Source of the DNA: Anas platyrhynchos
Lineage: Eukaryota > Chordata > Aves > Anseriformes > Anatidae
Length of the DNA: 64,000 bases
Reading direction: 5' to 3'
Assembly (NCBI RefSeq): GCF_047663525.1
Contig: NC_092604.1
Coordinates: 10,775,501 to 10,839,500 of the forward strand
The first letter of the stretch is position 1, and the number at the start of each line of letters is the position of its first letter. This document shows, one piece after another, positions 49,201 through 60,900 of the stretch. Below the pieces are notes generated by a model that ran no database searches, was not told the DNA's origin, and saw only the letters and a list, made by a program, of their open reading frames with translations. The position numbers were made by a program, and so were the translations under genes.

Positions 49201-51894
49201 CACAGGAAAGACAAACAGAAAGGAGACGAAGACAGCAGGAACGGCACCGCAGCCGCTCAGAAAATATCGAGTAACTCGGATTTTCAGCTGAAAAAGGAAA
49301 ATGAGAAACCAGCAGTTCTGTAAGATCACGAATGACACGGGGAAAGGGACAGCAAACGTTTGTCACCTCTCACTGAACATGAAATAGCGAGTGTTCAGTG
49401 GAATTACTGAGCAAGAGACTTAAAAGCAGAGAAGAAACACCATTAAATCACAAAGCTCAGCGCCAGGGGTAGAGATCCAAAGCGGAAATAGGTTCAAAGA
49501 GCAATTAGGCACATTTGGAGTATGGCTTTTACATACCCATAAAGGACATAACAATCCTGCTGCCATCACCAGCTCATTACTGGAAAATAGACAGAAGCAG
49601 CATTATCCCTGCCTACCTAGTGCCAGAGGCCCCACTCGATGCCAAATCTCACAAAAAAGCGCAGTTGCTGCTAAGAAAAGCACCAGGACCGACCGTTTCC
49701 CAAAGTGAGAGCATTTTTAGAGCCCCCCTCTCTTAAGCAGCACGGTTTAACGCCCTGTCAGGTAATGCTGCAGTGAGAGTTTCTTCTCTCTAGGTTTGAT
49801 GTTGACATTTTCCATCAATATTTCCCGTTAGGTCCCAAAAACACCGCTCAGACCATTTGCGGGCAACCCCACCACAGCGTTTATCTGCTGTTTCTCAGCT
49901 GCTCTCGCTGAAAGCTGACATTGCAGAAAGCCCTGAAGACCAAGTGCTAAGGATGGGTGCTTGGAGTGCCTGGAACACCACGGCCGACAAGGGAACACCA
50001 GACGGAGACGGGAAGGACGAGCACCCTCCTGCAGGCACCCATCCCTTCCACAATCACAAGCAGAAGCCCGAGAAGAGGGCTTCGTCTGCCAGACAGGAAT
50101 CAGCACTGACTGATTTTCAGCTGGTCACAGGGAAAGCGCCTGTCGCTCGAGGCAGATGAAGGCAGGAATGACAACTCTTCTGCACTGCAAGACTTCAGAG
50201 AGGAGAGATTTTAAGAGCCAGGTGCCACAGCGGGCCAGCAGCCTCAGGGACCGGCCAGGAGGCAGCGAGTTCGCCACCCAGCTGAATACATCATGCCGAG
50301 ACAGCTTAATAATTGATGTGGGTAAAAGCAGGATCCATTTCTCATTCCCTCCCTCCCTATTAGCACGGGGTTACATTAATTCCCCTGCACCGAGCACGCT
50401 GCCAACATCGTTATTTTATAAATGTATTATCTAGCAGCTTTATGGACCTGGCCAAAAGCCCCTAACAGGCAGGACACAAACAGCTTTCTAAATAAAGTTA
50501 GAGTGCTCTCCCCAGACCCAGTGGAAAGTATCAGACCTACCAGCTTGCTGCAACTCATTTTTCTAGACGAAGGTAAAATTAAGACTCTTTTGTACCTCCA
50601 GCTGTTTTAATTTTTAGCCTTTTTTCTCCGTTTCACAGCCTTCCAGCATCAGGTATTTTATCCAAGCCAAACGCAACGCTCCGTAACACAGAACCCCAAC
50701 CTTGGTGGCAATTTACCTGCCCTACACCGTTACCTGCTGTGTTTGCCTGTATAAAAGCAGCGAATGCAGAGAGAAAATAATCGATTTGTCCCATTCTTTA
50801 AGATCTGGCAGACAACCCTCGTGCAGTGAGGTCTGCAGCACCCTCACTTCCCAAACCAACCCAACAAACAGCACATAGGACACGCTGTGTACAACCCCAG
50901 GTTTAAATAAGGGCATAAGAGGAATCTACCAGCATTACAGGAGAGATTTTATAAATATTCCGCCTTCTCTCCTAAACTTTCCTGTGAATAACCGTGAGGA
51001 GGGGCAGCAGAACCTACGGGGCGAAGGCAGACACAAGGCAGGCGAGGAAACACCAGTGTTTCACAGAATCGTGAGGCAAAAACGCCGCCGTTTCGAGGAA
51101 GTGTGAGGGAAAACCCTACAAACCAGCCGTGCTGGTGGCACAGGGACTGCATCTCCTGCTCCAAAGCCTTTTGGTGCCGCCGTGTCCCAGGGCTCCTGGC
51201 TGAGGCGTTACCTGTGGTGCCGGAGCCCCCTGAGGGCAGCTCCCACAGGACCCAAACCCACACGCAGGGCTTATTAAGGCGGGTGAGGGAGCAGCGAGGC
51301 GCCTTAACCCCAAATTCGAGTTCCACACCCCACAGGCCGTTTTTTCTCGGATTTTCAACCAAAATCACCAAAAAGCCGCCCCCACACACAGCAGCACCGC
51401 ACGAGGCGCCTCGACTGCGGCTCCCCGAGACCACCAGCACCGCCGAGACCGCTGTGGCGGCTGCTGCAGGGCGGGTAGAGCCTCGCCCTGTCACACCATA
51501 TCGCCCTGTCGCCATGTCACCGACAGGCAGCGCCCTGAGGCACTGCCCCCCCCCCCCCCAAAGCCCCTCAGCCCCCGGGGCACGGCGCCACCTCGCAGTG
51601 CGCATGCGCGGCGCCCCGTCCTCCTCCCCCCCCCTCACCACATGGCTCACTATCTGGCAGCGCCCCCCATCGCGCACGCGCGCCTCACCGCCTGCGGCTC
51701 GCAGCTCAATGGCTCACTATTTGGCAGCGAGCGGCCCGGCCCTCTCTGAGGTGAGGGGGGGCCTCGGGGCGCCGCTGAGGGGAGCGGAGGTGCAAGGGGG
51801 GGCGGCGCGGGGCTTTACCTGCCGGGTACTCGACGTGGGTGAGGGAGAGCGGCCGCCACGGAGCGGGGAGCGAGCACTCGCCGACTGCGGCCAT
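40219..51894 (-). CDS. DOLPP1: Dolichyldiphosphatase 1 (DOLPP1), complete
   Basis: DOLPP1 is an ER membrane PAP2-type phosphatase that converts dolichyl pyrophosphate, released by N-glycosylation, back to dolichyl phosphate. Coding exons, transcription order: 51819-51894, 45909-46009, 44223-44307, 43879-43978, 42939-43037, 41497-41625, 40730-40819, 40219-40255. All junctions are GT-AG and the phases close to 238 codons plus TGA, the human length. PAP2 motifs seen: C1 KX6RP (Lys77-Pro85, KNVIREPRP), C2 PSSH (100-103), C3 SRX5HX3Q (Ser153-Gln164, [12 protein letters not shown]). About four hydrophobic segments lie near residues 35-53, 108-120, 139-150 and 168-182. The C-terminus [12 protein letters not shown] is basic. 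The start [10 protein letters not shown] is chosen by homology and sits in TAAGATGGCCGC, close to the TISU consensus. Intron 1 is long (5.8 kb). Confidence 0.97.
44645..44662 (+). promoter_or_regulatory. CTCF-like motif in DOLPP1 intron 2
   Basis: GACCAACAGGGGGAGCAC matches the CTCF core CCASYAGRGGGCRS closely. It is a motif match only; occupancy is unknown. Confidence 0.4.
46010..51818 (-). other. DOLPP1: DOLPP1 intron 1
   Basis: A 5.8 kb intron between the exon encoding HVEYPA and the exon encoding [16 protein letters not shown]. Nothing coding was recognised. It contains minor A/T tracts and, at its 5' end (51.4-51.8 kb), the downstream half of the CpG island with two NRF1 sites and a short duplication. 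Confidence 0.6.
51599..51730. repeat. Tandem duplication carrying two NRF1 sites
   Basis: Two diverged units of about 70 bp. Each begins with an NRF1-type palindrome (TGCGCATGCGCG at 51599-51610; CGCGCACGCGCG at 51671-51682) and ends with a shared block TGGCTCACTATYTGGCAGC (about 51643-51661 and 51710-51728). The duplication sits just downstream of DOLPP1 exon 1, inside the CpG island, and doubles the NRF1 site. Confidence 0.75.
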
Positions 51895-51926
51895 CTTACC
51901 CGGATACCGGGCCGGGGCCGCTGCAG

Positions 51927-52226
51927 CCAATCGCCGCCGACTTAAGGGGCGGTGCGACCAATGGGCGGGGGAGGCCGGAGCGGCGGGCCAATAGAATTGA
52001 GCGGCAGGTGAGGCGCCGGCCAAGCGGCGGGCAGCCAATTAAAAATCCAAGCCGGGCAGCGGAGGGGCCAATAGGCTACTAGGGGAGGTGGCCAATGGGA
52101 GAGGGGCGCAGGTAGCAGGGAAGCCAATCGGGAGAAAGGCGGGCCGCGTTGCTTTTCCTCATTGGGCAGGGGAGCGATGCAGATTAGCCAATCAGCGGCT
52201 GCCGTTGCCGCCCGCTCTTAGCCAAT
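51927..52226 (+). promoter_or_regulatory. Array of ten CCAAT boxes (NF-Y type)
   Basis: CCAAT pentamers occur at 51927, 51958, 51988, 52035, 52068, 52092, 52124, 52188 and 52222 on the plus strand, with one inverted copy (ATTGG) at 52161. Spacing is mostly 24-37 bp with one gap of 47, averaging about 33 bp, near three helical turns. Most are preceded by G or AG and followed by G, C or A (for example AGCCAATCAG, GCCAATGGG), as in real NF-Y sites. They lie upstream of DOLPP1 and, in forward orientation, upstream of the plus-strand TISU element at 52280. Confidence 0.85.
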
Positions 52227-52279
52227 GGGCTGCGGCGCTGGGGGGATGGCGGGGGGCTGAGGAAGGGGCTCGGGGGGCG

Positions 52280-52305
52280 CCCAAGATGGCGGCCGCCGCC
52301 CTGTG
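52280..52305 (+). promoter_or_regulatory. Perfect TISU/YY1 element with possible divergent first exon
   Basis: CCAAGATGGCGGCC fits the TISU consensus SAASATGGCGGC. Its ATG gives only MAAAAL before TGA, but the same place reads CCCT|GTGAGGC, a plausible splice donor, so a short first exon of a rightward transcript is possible. The nearest forward CCAAT box is about 60 bp upstream, a typical promoter distance. I do not recognise a plus-strand gene to the right. Confidence 0.35.
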
Positions 52306-52330
52306 AGGCGCTGAGGCGCCGCTGCCAGCG

Positions 52331-54285
52331 GGAAGCAGCCAACAAATAAGGGGCGAATCAAATCGCCCTCCCCTCCGCGGTGGGGAAAAGATAAGTTTTT
52401 GGAAGGTAACGGTTCGTTTCTACAGGGCTGGGGCAGCGGGCTGAGGGTAAGGGCTCTGCCCTCACAGGAGGGAAAGGGCTGAAGCAGAGCGCTGCTGGAA
52501 GGGGGGGGTGGGAAGGAAGGGGGAACAGTGCACAGAGCTAAAGCGTGAAATAAAATCCTCACAGATTCACTGCTAAAGCAGCTGCTGCAGGTCCTGCGTC
52601 TGTCCTGTTGGAGCCCGGTGACAGCTGGTTCAGGTAATAAGTTCTGTTTCCACTCCTCCCACCTCTGAGTATTGCAAATGCCCCCTCTGAAGCCCAAATC
52701 TAAATAAACGTTTCCCCATTTGACCACAAGACTTACCTAGGGAGCCAGAGCAAAAAGCAGAACACACAAAGCACAGCGCGCCGAAAGCTGCGTACGCAAG
52801 CACGATTACACAGAAAAGCCCCTAGAAGGCAAATATAACTCCAGAGTAAACCACCAAAATTAAATCAGGCTTTTTAAAAAAAGTATGCAGAAGCTGCGCA
52901 GGAAGTAATAAACTTAAGTAAGGGACAAGGGTTTGCTTTTTGCGTGCCAAGATATCGCACGCTAGGATTTCTGTCCCTTAACGTATTCACCTTAAATAAG
53001 ATTTCGGAATCGATAAAGCACACCTTTTCTTGCGGCTGTAATCCACCAGTTTTCAGGTGGTAATTACAATTATGGCCAGTTAACTTAAAAGCCTTTCCAA
53101 AATTGACGCTCTTCTTGGCATTTCAAGGAAAATAGCATTAAAGTCTTTCTATTGGGAAAGAGAAAATATTTACTGCAGAGGTTCAGTTCATTTCAGAAGA
53201 GTGATATAAGGTAGCGTGAGTGATTTACTGCTTTCATTATTCAAGTTAAGTAAGTCTCCTCCTTCCTGAGCTGTTGAATATAGAGTTATGCTGGCAGAGT
53301 GGATTACATTTGATCTATGTACCATGACAAGCACTGAAAATTGTGGGCTTCATTGCTATATTCACCCACTCCTTCCTGAAGATAAGAAGAAAGTGTCAAT
53401 ACACGGAGCAGCCTTTGCTCTGCTCCTTCAGCATAAGAAAGCTGAAAGCTGCTCTGGAGATGTAATGAGTATACAGTCTGACACCATGGAAACCAAGATA
53501 AACTCCTTTTTAACTCTTTCAACTAATGTTCTGGGTGGGGCACGAGACAAAAATTTTCCTATTCATGCACATCTTATTTGCATATATCACAGTTCATGAC
53601 AGGTTTGCATTAACGCTAACTGAAGCTTTTTTTTTATTATTATTTTAAACGTATGGATGAAATTTTAATCACTGTGGAAGCAAACAACATAATCTGATTC
53701 AATCTGGTTTCTGTGTCATTTGAAAAGGAAAGTATTTACATACTGTAATTGTTTCAGAAGAGTAAGATGCGTTTCCTGCATGGCTCAGCAGATAGGCATC
53801 TCTGATATCAGCCCAGTCTTTACTCTGTGTTTATTTCACATAGTTTGGGAGGCTGCTGAGTATACTATAAGAACGAGGACAATGTTTAATAGATTCTGTT
53901 CCTTACTGGGATTTCTGTTATCAGTTCATTGCAGCCAGCTAGCCTACCCACCCCACACCCAAACACAGTCAAACCACCAAGGGAAAAAAATATGAAAGAG
54001 TAAAACCCCAGAGTTTTCAACCACTGCTCAAAGCACAATGAGTTGTCTAGTTTAGTTTATAGCTTGCTTATTCTCAGGACTTGTCTGCTGTAGAACCAGG
54101 AAGACTCCTCATACCAACAAAACCCTTCACATTTACTTGCTGTAAGTTTAAAATTTTGACCCTAGGACAAAGGAGCCTTGCTTTACAGCATCACTCTAGC
54201 ATGAGAGGTGTCACCACAGCTGCAGCCTGTATTGGAAACCAAATACCAAGTTGCTAGCACATTTCACCAGGAAGTTCAAAAACAA
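52331..54285. other. Spacer between the DOLPP1 promoter and the inferred MIGA2 3' end
   Basis: An AT-rich interval of about 2 kb. One open frame on the plus strand (53288-53599, 103 codons) has no recognisable motif, signal or family resemblance. No repeat family was recognised. Confidence 0.5.
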
Positions 54286-54289
54286 AACC

Positions 54290-57200
54290 CACGGTCGTGA
54301 AGGAAAGTTTTATTTTGCTTGTAATGCCCACATCCTAAGGTTAGAGGTAAAAAAAAATAAAATAGCTGCAAAGATGAAGAAAGAAGCAAAACACAAATAG
54401 ATTTGTACACCCTTAGGAAATCAAGAACAAAAGAATAGGCACAAGTTTACATTCATTAGTTTGATATGGCAGAGGAATGTTCAACCGAGGAGGGGTAAAT
54501 AAAATCCTACTTTCCCACATCCTTGTATAAGACAGCACAAGTCGTGCTTTTCAAAGCCACGCTGGTCTTGTAGATACAAGAAGGCAGACTTTTCCTCATA
54601 TATATTTTTTTATTAATATATTTTGGCTTTAAAGATTATAGAGACCCTCCTAGAGCCACGTGGCGTAGTCTCTGCATACATACTAACGTACCCAGTATGT
54701 ACTTCAACCACTACTGAAGCTCATTACAACATCCTCCACATAAAAATGAAAGTCATGCATATTTGAAGTTCTGTTTAAGCATCAGAAACTAGTGAAGGGT
54801 TTTATTTCATAGCTGGTAAGCCATCTCAAATCCCCATCAGTGTTAAAATCTCACAAGTGGCAGCCCAGCAGGATTTAACCCCTTGAGAATAAGGGTTCGT
54901 TACAAAAGCGGCAAATATCTTCTCTCTTGAGATCTATCCAAATACATCTCATCTGCTGCTAATACTCAAGCACTTCCTTTGTTAAGCACAAAATGTGAGG
55001 GGAAAAAAAAGATTTTCAAGTGTCCCCTTACTAAGCTGGAGGGGAAACAGTTCCTAAGTCCTAGCCTTTTACTCTGCCCTGCAAAGCAGATGAGTTGGTT
55101 GCCGCTTTCAGCCAAGCACGGCTCTGGAAGAGATGAGTGGGAGCAGCCCAAACCCCTGCTCAGGTTCACATCCAAAAGGAGCTGAATGCAGCTGGAGACA
55201 GACCAATGCCTGTAAGGTCAGAGAGCTGCTGGCACAGGAATACCTCCTCTGAACCCACTGATCTCCATGATCCCCTCTAGAGGCTGCAAGGATCTTCCTT
55301 TTGCTTTTCCTCTCAAGTCACAGTGGGGATTGGGGAGGGAGAAAGCGCAGTAATGGAACAGGAATGGGCAGCGCAGAGAAGTTTAACCTTGTCCCCAGGA
55401 AATAGCAAGTCAGTTCGTCTCCGCAGACATCGGTGGCTTGTGCAGGAACAAGTCAGTCACGGTGGGTGGAAGGGGCTACAAGAAGCTGCAGATGTCCTTG
55501 GGGAACATCCACCTTTACCTTCACTGGAAGGGCCGTACAGCCCACGTGGAATAAGGGCTGAGGGAAAGAATAAAACTGCAGTACAACTGTCTTCCATGTC
55601 ATTGATTAGGAATTTACAGTTTTAATTTAAAAAGCTACAATGCACGTTAGCATTTGCTTCACGAGGACCCTGTTCCAGTGTCCTCTCCTGTGAGGATGCA
55701 AAAAGACCGGGGGCAGCCGTCACCGCCCTCGTGCATACACAGAGGGCAGGCGGCCCCAAGCACCGAGGCCTGAAGACACCCAAAGCACTAAATAAATACA
55801 CATAAAACAACACTAAAACTCTGAAGTGAACAGCACTGATTGTTTAGAATTACAACCCACCTTGTTACATCAATCTTCACATTTTAGCATCTTTTTTAAC
55901 CACTGTACAAAGCTGCTGAAGTTTCTCTTCCTAATAAACCTGCCATACGAGAGCACAGAGCGCTATGAAATACTTTTGGCAAAGCAACTTGCTTCCAGAA
56001 TTGAGCATACTTTCACATCACAGTTTACACAGGTGTGCCACGCTTACACAACATCCTCCGTTTCCTCTCTCACTACATGCTGCCAGAAGCCAGACACCTC
56101 AGAGACCTTTCCTAGTTCCAGTTGCTCTCTTAAATCCTTCCCATAACAATTTATTTCATGCAGCCTCGCTCAGCTCAGCTGCTCCTCACTTCTGCCTCGA
56201 CGTCGCCTTGTTTATTGCATTAAACCTGGTCATCAGCATAAGACACATTGGTCGGATGTGCTTACAGAGCAGCTGTTACGTGCTGTGTGCTTGCCCTCTC
56301 GCAAGCATCCCAGGAGCATTATTTACTCCTTTTACATCCTCTTGTTTACTCTTTCCCTGCTTGCTTCCTTCCCGCTTTTACCAGCGGAATCCACGTTAGG
56401 CATCCGAAGAGGAAGGAAGAAGAAAACTATTCTCCAAATGCATGCACTGATTTTTCCACTCCTGTGGAAACTCCAGGTTCTTTTTTTTTTTTTTTTTGCC
56501 CCTTGCAAAGATAGGGCTGGGCAAGATTTGTGCTTTCTGTCTGGGACAGCACAAGGGATAACAAGTCAATCTGGAGAAAACCAGCATAGCCCATGTTTTT
56601 GTGCAAGTCCCCATTTTCTCCTCGTTCTGAGCCTGGGGTTTGGAGCCTTGTGTGGGCTCAAACAAGAGAAAGGACACGAAGGCAGAGGGCACAGCCTCTG
56701 AGGCATTACAATCACAGAGGACTCGGAAAATCTCTGCAAGCTTTGCACAAAAGCCAGGGCTTCCAAGTCCACACTCAAATGCTGCTGGTATCCACTTCAG
56801 CACACGGTCCAAAGCGGGCAGACTTCAGGAGCCAGCTGCACCTCAGCACACACGGTGTGAGAAGAGCCCATCTCAGCACTACGAGGACATAGGTGCACAT
56901 GCATTTGCTATATAACCAAAACTGTATTATGTTTCTCAGGATAAACACAATAAATAAAAGAGTTTTTCCTCTCTAGCAGCTTGATCCCAGTTCCCCAGCT
57001 ACCTGGGCACCATCTCCTGTACATCCCATCCAGCTGTACATGTCTGCCTTGTGCGTAATAGGAAGGAGCACCACAGAGCACCACTTCGACACCAGTTCCC
57101 TCTGCTTGTGCACTTCACACCCTGCACTTCACCCAGTGAAAACTACTGGCAAATTCTGAAATACGGCAAGGCACTTGGAGGGATGTTAGAGACTTTGTGC

Positions 57201-57979
57201 ACACACAGGCAGGATGCAAATCCTCCCCCTCCTCCTGCCAGCTTGCCTTAAGGGCAAACGTAGACCTCAGCAATCTCCTAAGGAAAGATGACCGCAGCAC
57301 AGAGCGAGTCACCTGGCCTGTGAACAGCCACACAGAGGGAACAGACCAACTTCCTCGGAGCTTCAGACTGCTTACAAAGGTCTGCATTTTACTTCAGTGC
57401 TTTACAGAACTATTTCTTCCTCCCTGGGAAAAAATAAAAAATAAAAAAAAAAATCCTTGCTTGTCACATTGCATGTGCTAAAATATGTAAAGTAAAATCA
57501 GCAGTAATGTCAGTGGAAATACAGCAGAGAAATAGTGATAATAAAAATCCCAAAGCAGAAGAAACCTTGAGAAGCTACGGGTCAAGTGGAGAATTTACCA
57601 GTGATGTTCCTGCACCCCACACAGTCACGAACAGCAGGGATCAGCTATCTGCCAGGTAACACGCAGGCAGCACAGGTACGTACGTTGCCCTTTTCATGAT
57701 ATTTGGGCAAAAATCTCAGCCCAGACGGTTCGTGGGTTATGACACATTAAAAATAATAATAAAAAGGAGGGTGGAACAAAGAAGAAATTCAAACCATAAG
57801 CTGGCAAGTGGTCCTGGATCCATCCCAGCAAACAGTACTGGCTACAGAAAGCAGAAGGTCCCACCAGGTTGCTGCGTGTTGAGATAGTCTCGTGGCCACC
57901 ACTGAACACTGCAGGTCGTTTTATCCAACTCCGGGAGGAAAAGAGTCCTTGTACAAAACCGTTTTCCTCCTGACTGACA
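54290..57979 (-). other. MIGA2: Probable 3' UTR of MIGA2
   Basis: Non-coding sequence between the MIGA2 stop and the first well-formed minus-strand polyadenylation site. It holds A/T tracts (54600-54620, 56480-56498, 57430-57452) and plus-strand AATAAA hexamers at 56949-56958 that would serve only an antisense transcript. No open frame here resembles a known protein. The extent is inferred. Confidence 0.45.
54309..54314 (-). terminator. MIGA2: Candidate MIGA2 polyadenylation signal
   Basis: The minus strand reads AATAAA followed about 15-45 bp later by GTGGGTTTTGTTTTTG, a U/GU-rich downstream element, a well-formed cleavage site. It would end MIGA2 about 3.7 kb after its stop codon. Nearer signals (for example TTTATT on the plus strand near 56150 and 56207) could also be used. 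Confidence 0.45.
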
Positions 57980-60900
57980 TCAGATGAGCTCCTTCAGAGG
58001 CTCGTTTTCGCCAGGAAGCGTGCCGTTCATCTCGGGGGCGCTCTCGGTGCCCAGATACCCCAGGAGGATCTCGCTGCGCCGCCGTGACAGCTGCAAGATG
58101 TCTTCTGCCAGCAGCTGCACCGTCGTGTACCTCACGTTGTCAAAATCAAACATGTCCTTCAGGTACTGCACTATCTGGTGCTGCAAAGAGAAGAGGGAGG
58201 CTTACGGTAAGGTCCTGCCAGCAGCGCCTGCCCGGACGGCAGCAAGCACAGAGCCCCAGAAGGAATTTTGTGTCTGCATCCAAGCAGATCTGCCTCAGGC
58301 TGGGTATTACTTCTGTGGCTATCTCCCCTTTGCCTCTGGAACAGGACAGCAGAGCTCCTGAAATTTTGAGTGCTGATGTCCATGGCAATATCCATGCAAA
58401 TATTTAATGAATGCAGCATCAGCCCCTGATGGTTTATCCACAGGCTTTAAGATCGAGTATGGAACCCTTACAGCACCGTGTACTTGGGCAATGCATTCTC
58501 TCAACATATGCACCCTTAATCTCTTCCCATAGTGATTTATCAATTTATATTTTATAAAATGGATCTTCTCACACATCTTCGTGCTATCAGTCATGGCAAA
58601 TCACGTTGGGAGTTCTGTCAATCTGCATTCAGTGATCTGCATCTCAAAAAGCAGGGATTTTTTAGAAGGCTTTTGTACCGAGCCAAGTTTCTTAATACCA
58701 CGTCAGTCAAAGCCAGCCGCCAAAAGCACACAGCTGCAGCTTGAAGCCGAGAGCCTGCAGGCCTCCCCCACAGCCCAGGTCCAGAAAAGCCACCACCTTA
58801 CCTTGAAAAAACCACAGACTTCAGAGAGCTGCTGCTTGGGCCCCAGAAAACCGAAGGCTAGGACAGGGCTGACATGCTCCGATACGGAGTAGAAATGAGA
58901 GATAAAGCCATCTGGTACCTGTCACAAGGAGGGGAGGAATCAGTTCTCAGGCAGAATCAGCAGCTTATTCCGTGTTAACTACCAGCTTCTGTGCCAAGAA
59001 GCGCTGGGCTTTGGTAACTAAAGAGCTGCCTAAGAACAGCTCTTCCTGCAGAGCTGCATTTATGGTCCAGGGTCCGTGAAGGAGGACTGGAGCTTTCTAT
59101 CTGCATGTTTCTAAACTACTCTTTCAGGAGAAAAATGAAGATAAAGGATGCCTGATGGCCGGGAACACTGGCTTTTAAATCCTCACATTAACGATGCGTG
59201 AGAATAAACTCAGAGCAGTAAAACACTGGCATTGCACCGGAGCAAAGAAACGGCAGCGGGACCCCAGAGCATCAGAGGGGATGCAGCTCAGTTCATTCTT
59301 ATACCACTAAATTTTATTTTGTATTTCACCAAGATGTAGGTGATAGCTTTTCAGCTTCAAAAGTTTCAGATTCTTTCCCTTTTGATCCATTTGGCTTACC
59401 ATCAGAAGCCTTCTTTTTGCTTTCAGAACCGACCAACAGGCAGTTGCCAGGGCCTACAATTAAGAGAGAGAGAGAGACCATCACTCGCTGGGATTACTTC
59501 CCAGAAGAAACCAGTTTACCAACACATCCCCAAAATACCAAAGCAGGCCCTCTTGTGCCAACAACTGAAGTGAGTTAGAAAATCTGCGTGAACTGGAGGG
59601 CGATTTGTCCACTGCAGACAAGCAGAAGTGTTTTTGAGGATTGCTAACACGATCTGGCACAGCTGCCAAATGCCCCAGAACGCAGACAGCTGGTGGAAGG
59701 TGCCTCCCAGCCATCTCCTGTCTACAAAACTCATGTCCTACGTCCAGTTGGTGGCCAGGACCAGAGGAAAGCGCTGCTATTTGAGCCTCAGCGTCTGCTG
59801 AGGTGCCCCCAGAAGGACCGAGCAGCTGGAAGCAGACATCACCCATGTCTCTCCCTACATTTTGATCCTCCCGTCCTTACTCATCATTTCCGCTGTCATC
59901 CTTTAACATCTCCACGCCATCACTGCTAACAGCCGCTGCAGACAGCGGTTTATCGGAGCAGCCAGATGCCTTCAAAAGAAGGCAAGGTTTCCTCTAAACG
60001 ATTTACGTGTGCCAGAAGGCTGTTGCTTAGAGTTTCAGGAAAGGGTGGCATTTCCAGAGAGAAGATGCAGCTGAGCAAGGCCAGCTTTTCCCTAGCTGTG
60101 GCAGCCTGAGCTCGCAGCAGGTAACTCACCGTCTCCTTAAAGCTGTCCGACAGCCAGCGGTTGCGCAGCACAGCCAGCACGGAGGAGGGCGGATTCTCCA
60201 GGTCCTCGAAAGCATCCATGAGGATAAAGTCCAGCACGATATCAAAGAAGCTCATGCACACCACCTGTCAGAGAGCGGAACAGCGTGGGAAGGGAACGGG
60301 CTTTAAAACAAAAGCAACTTTGAAGTAACAAAGCATAATGAGCTGAGTTTTGCCACCAACACAGGACTGAGCTGGGTTCATTCGGTTCACTGGCCTGATC
60401 CCAGAGAGGGGCAGGACAACAGGCTCGCTGATCCTGAGCCCAGAAAAAGCCCAGTCAAAAGGGCAAGCAAACCCTACAGAGCTACAGACATCAGTTTGTG
60501 CCCTCTACAAAGAGATGTTTGGGTTTCGATTGTTTTGTTTTTCTTTTTGTTTTGTTTTTTCAACACAATGGTGCTGACATTGCTGAAAGTGTGCCATGAA
60601 TTTAACCCCCCGCCAGCCAGTTTTCCCCTTGCCCTCCTTCACAACATACGCTTCCAAAATAATCCCATTTTCAGCAGTTCTTTCAGTCCCGGGCTGTTCC
60701 CCCACAGCCATCATCCTCCAGCTCGTCTCTAACTTTTAGAGAGAAAGCCTTTACCGACCCCTCTTCCCTCCAGCTCCTGCTGGGTGGTTGGCCAGGTCTC
60801 TGGCTTCAGCGCGTAGTGCAGCATCTCCTCGTAGCTTTCCAGAAAAGCTTTGGGATTCTGGAAGAACAAGAGAAACAAAACACTTCAGAAGGTAAAGCAG

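Larger units (their letters stand above)
51400..52330. promoter_or_regulatory. DOLPP1: CpG island promoter of DOLPP1, possibly bidirectional
   Basis: This GC/CpG-dense region surrounds DOLPP1 exon 1. It contains NRF1-type sites in the first intron, ten CCAAT boxes upstream, and a YY1/TISU element on the plus strand at 52280-52295. No TATA box was seen. The arrangement suggests a strong housekeeping promoter, with possible transcription rightwards as well. Confidence 0.8.

Noticed and set aside
51103-51945. 280-codon plus-strand frame over the DOLPP1 promoter
   Set aside because: It is antisense to DOLPP1 exon 1 within a CpG island, with low complexity and no recognisable domain.
53288-53599. 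103-codon plus-strand frame between DOLPP1 and MIGA2
   Set aside because: No signal peptide, motif or family resemblance was seen, and no clear promoter or splice context. A chance open frame is the simpler explanation.
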